From assembly GCA_946478915.1 (NCBI GenBank), contig CAMLER010000327.1, positions 1-6,111 on the forward strand: a DNA stretch of 6,111 nt, written 5' to 3'. The translations under genes and the position numbers were made by a program. The stretch is from an uncultured Chryseolinea sp. (lineage in GTDB: Bacteria > Bacteroidota > Bacteroidia > Cytophagales > Cyclobacteriaceae). Positions 5,862 to 6,111 of this stretch are shown here, one piece after another (the stretch's first letter is position 1; each line of letters begins with the position of its first letter). The notes beneath the pieces are model-generated. The model had not been told where the DNA came from. It saw only the letters and a list, made by a program, of their open reading frames with translations, and searched no databases.

Positions 5862-6111
5862 CTATCTCACCCTCCTCGCGACGAGCAAGAACTTCTTGCT
5901 CATGCCGGAACATGCTATCAGGAATTTGTCGCCGCCATCTTTTAAGGAATATTTTTTTCGCATCTCATTCACGCTTAGAGGATAGTTTCGCGTAAAGATG
6001 TTTGCTTTCCCCTCTTGAAAAATTTCCTTCAGCTTTTTCGCATCTGACTTAAAAACCGACTCAAATTTGAATACCCGTCCGGGAAATTTATCATTAAATG
6101 ATGTCGAGGTA
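5862..6111 (-). CDS. THUMP-like class I SAM-dependent methyltransferase, C-terminal 82 residues (5' part outside window)
   Basis: The frame enters at the right edge and ends at TAG (5864-5862), giving 82 residues without a start in view. FPGRVFKFES, then KANIFTRNYPLSVNEMRKKYSLKDGGDKFLIA, then KKFLLVARR is the pattern I know from the C-terminal THUMP-like domain of Bacteroidota class I methyltransferases (the PG_1098 type). In these, 'ANI-TRN-PLSV-E-RKK-LKDGGD' is a conserved block that probably binds RNA or positions the substrate. The catalytic Rossmann domain with the SAM-binding glycine motif lies outside the window, so activity cannot be judged. The gene converges on the lipoprotein gene with a 165-base spacer. 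A 19-base palindrome (5883-5901) lies in its last codons. The family call is from memory of the motif; the target of methylation is unknown. Confidence 0.82.
   Translation of the reverse strand, partial: TSTSFNDKFPGRVFKFESVFKSDAKKLKEIFQEGKANIFTRNYPLSVNEMRKKYSLKDGGDKFLIACSGMSKKFLLVARRVR
5883..5901. repeat. Perfect 9-bp inverted repeat in the 3' end of the methyltransferase gene
   Basis: GAGCAAGAA (5883-5891) and TTCTTGCTC (5893-5901) are exact reverse complements around a single base. On the minus strand it encodes the region S-K-K-F-L-L near the C-terminus. As RNA it could form an 8-bp stem with a 3-base loop about 20 bases before the stop codon. No T-tract follows, so it is not called a terminator. 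Confidence 0.6.

Overview
The window looks like ordinary chromosome of a Bacteroidota species, most likely a gliding or formerly gliding member of the Cytophagales. The grounds are a GldJ-type lipoprotein, a Bacteroidota-style Mfd, a THUMP-like methyltransferase tail of the kind common in this phylum, start sites without Shine-Dalgarno sequences, and promoter candidates of the TTG...TAnnTTTG type. No mobile element, CRISPR array, RNA gene or phage gene is visible.

Layout: (1) 1-1089, minus strand, the N-terminal 363 residues of GldJ, running off the left edge. (2) 1090-1333, an AT-rich spacer with a candidate promoter and a small start-codon hairpin facing right. (3) 1334-1594, plus strand, a small unrecognised 86-residue protein whose 3' end overlaps the end of mfd by 40 bases. 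(4) 1555-4929, minus strand, complete mfd (transcription-repair coupling factor, 1124 residues, GTG start). (5) 4930-5010, an 81-base divergent promoter region. (6) 5011-5202 and 5199-5696, plus strand, a translationally coupled pair: a two-helix small membrane protein and a thioredoxin-fold (TlpA/redoxin-like) lipoprotein with a CxxC motif. (7) 5697-5861, a convergent spacer with an imperfect hairpin. (8) 5862-6111, minus strand, the last 82 residues of a THUMP-like class I SAM-dependent methyltransferase, running off the right edge.

How they work together: these are separate transcription units rather than one pathway. GldJ belongs to the gliding/type IX secretion machinery. Mfd couples stalled RNA polymerase to nucleotide excision repair. 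The lipoprotein pair probably acts in the cell envelope, with a thiol-disulfide function inferred from the CxxC motif and fold. The methyltransferase fragment is probably an RNA- or housekeeping-type enzyme. I see no convincing undescribed multi-gene system. The points most worth a second look are the start-codon hairpin before the 86-residue gene, the promoter box that abuts the start of the small membrane protein, and the coupling of that protein to the redox lipoprotein.
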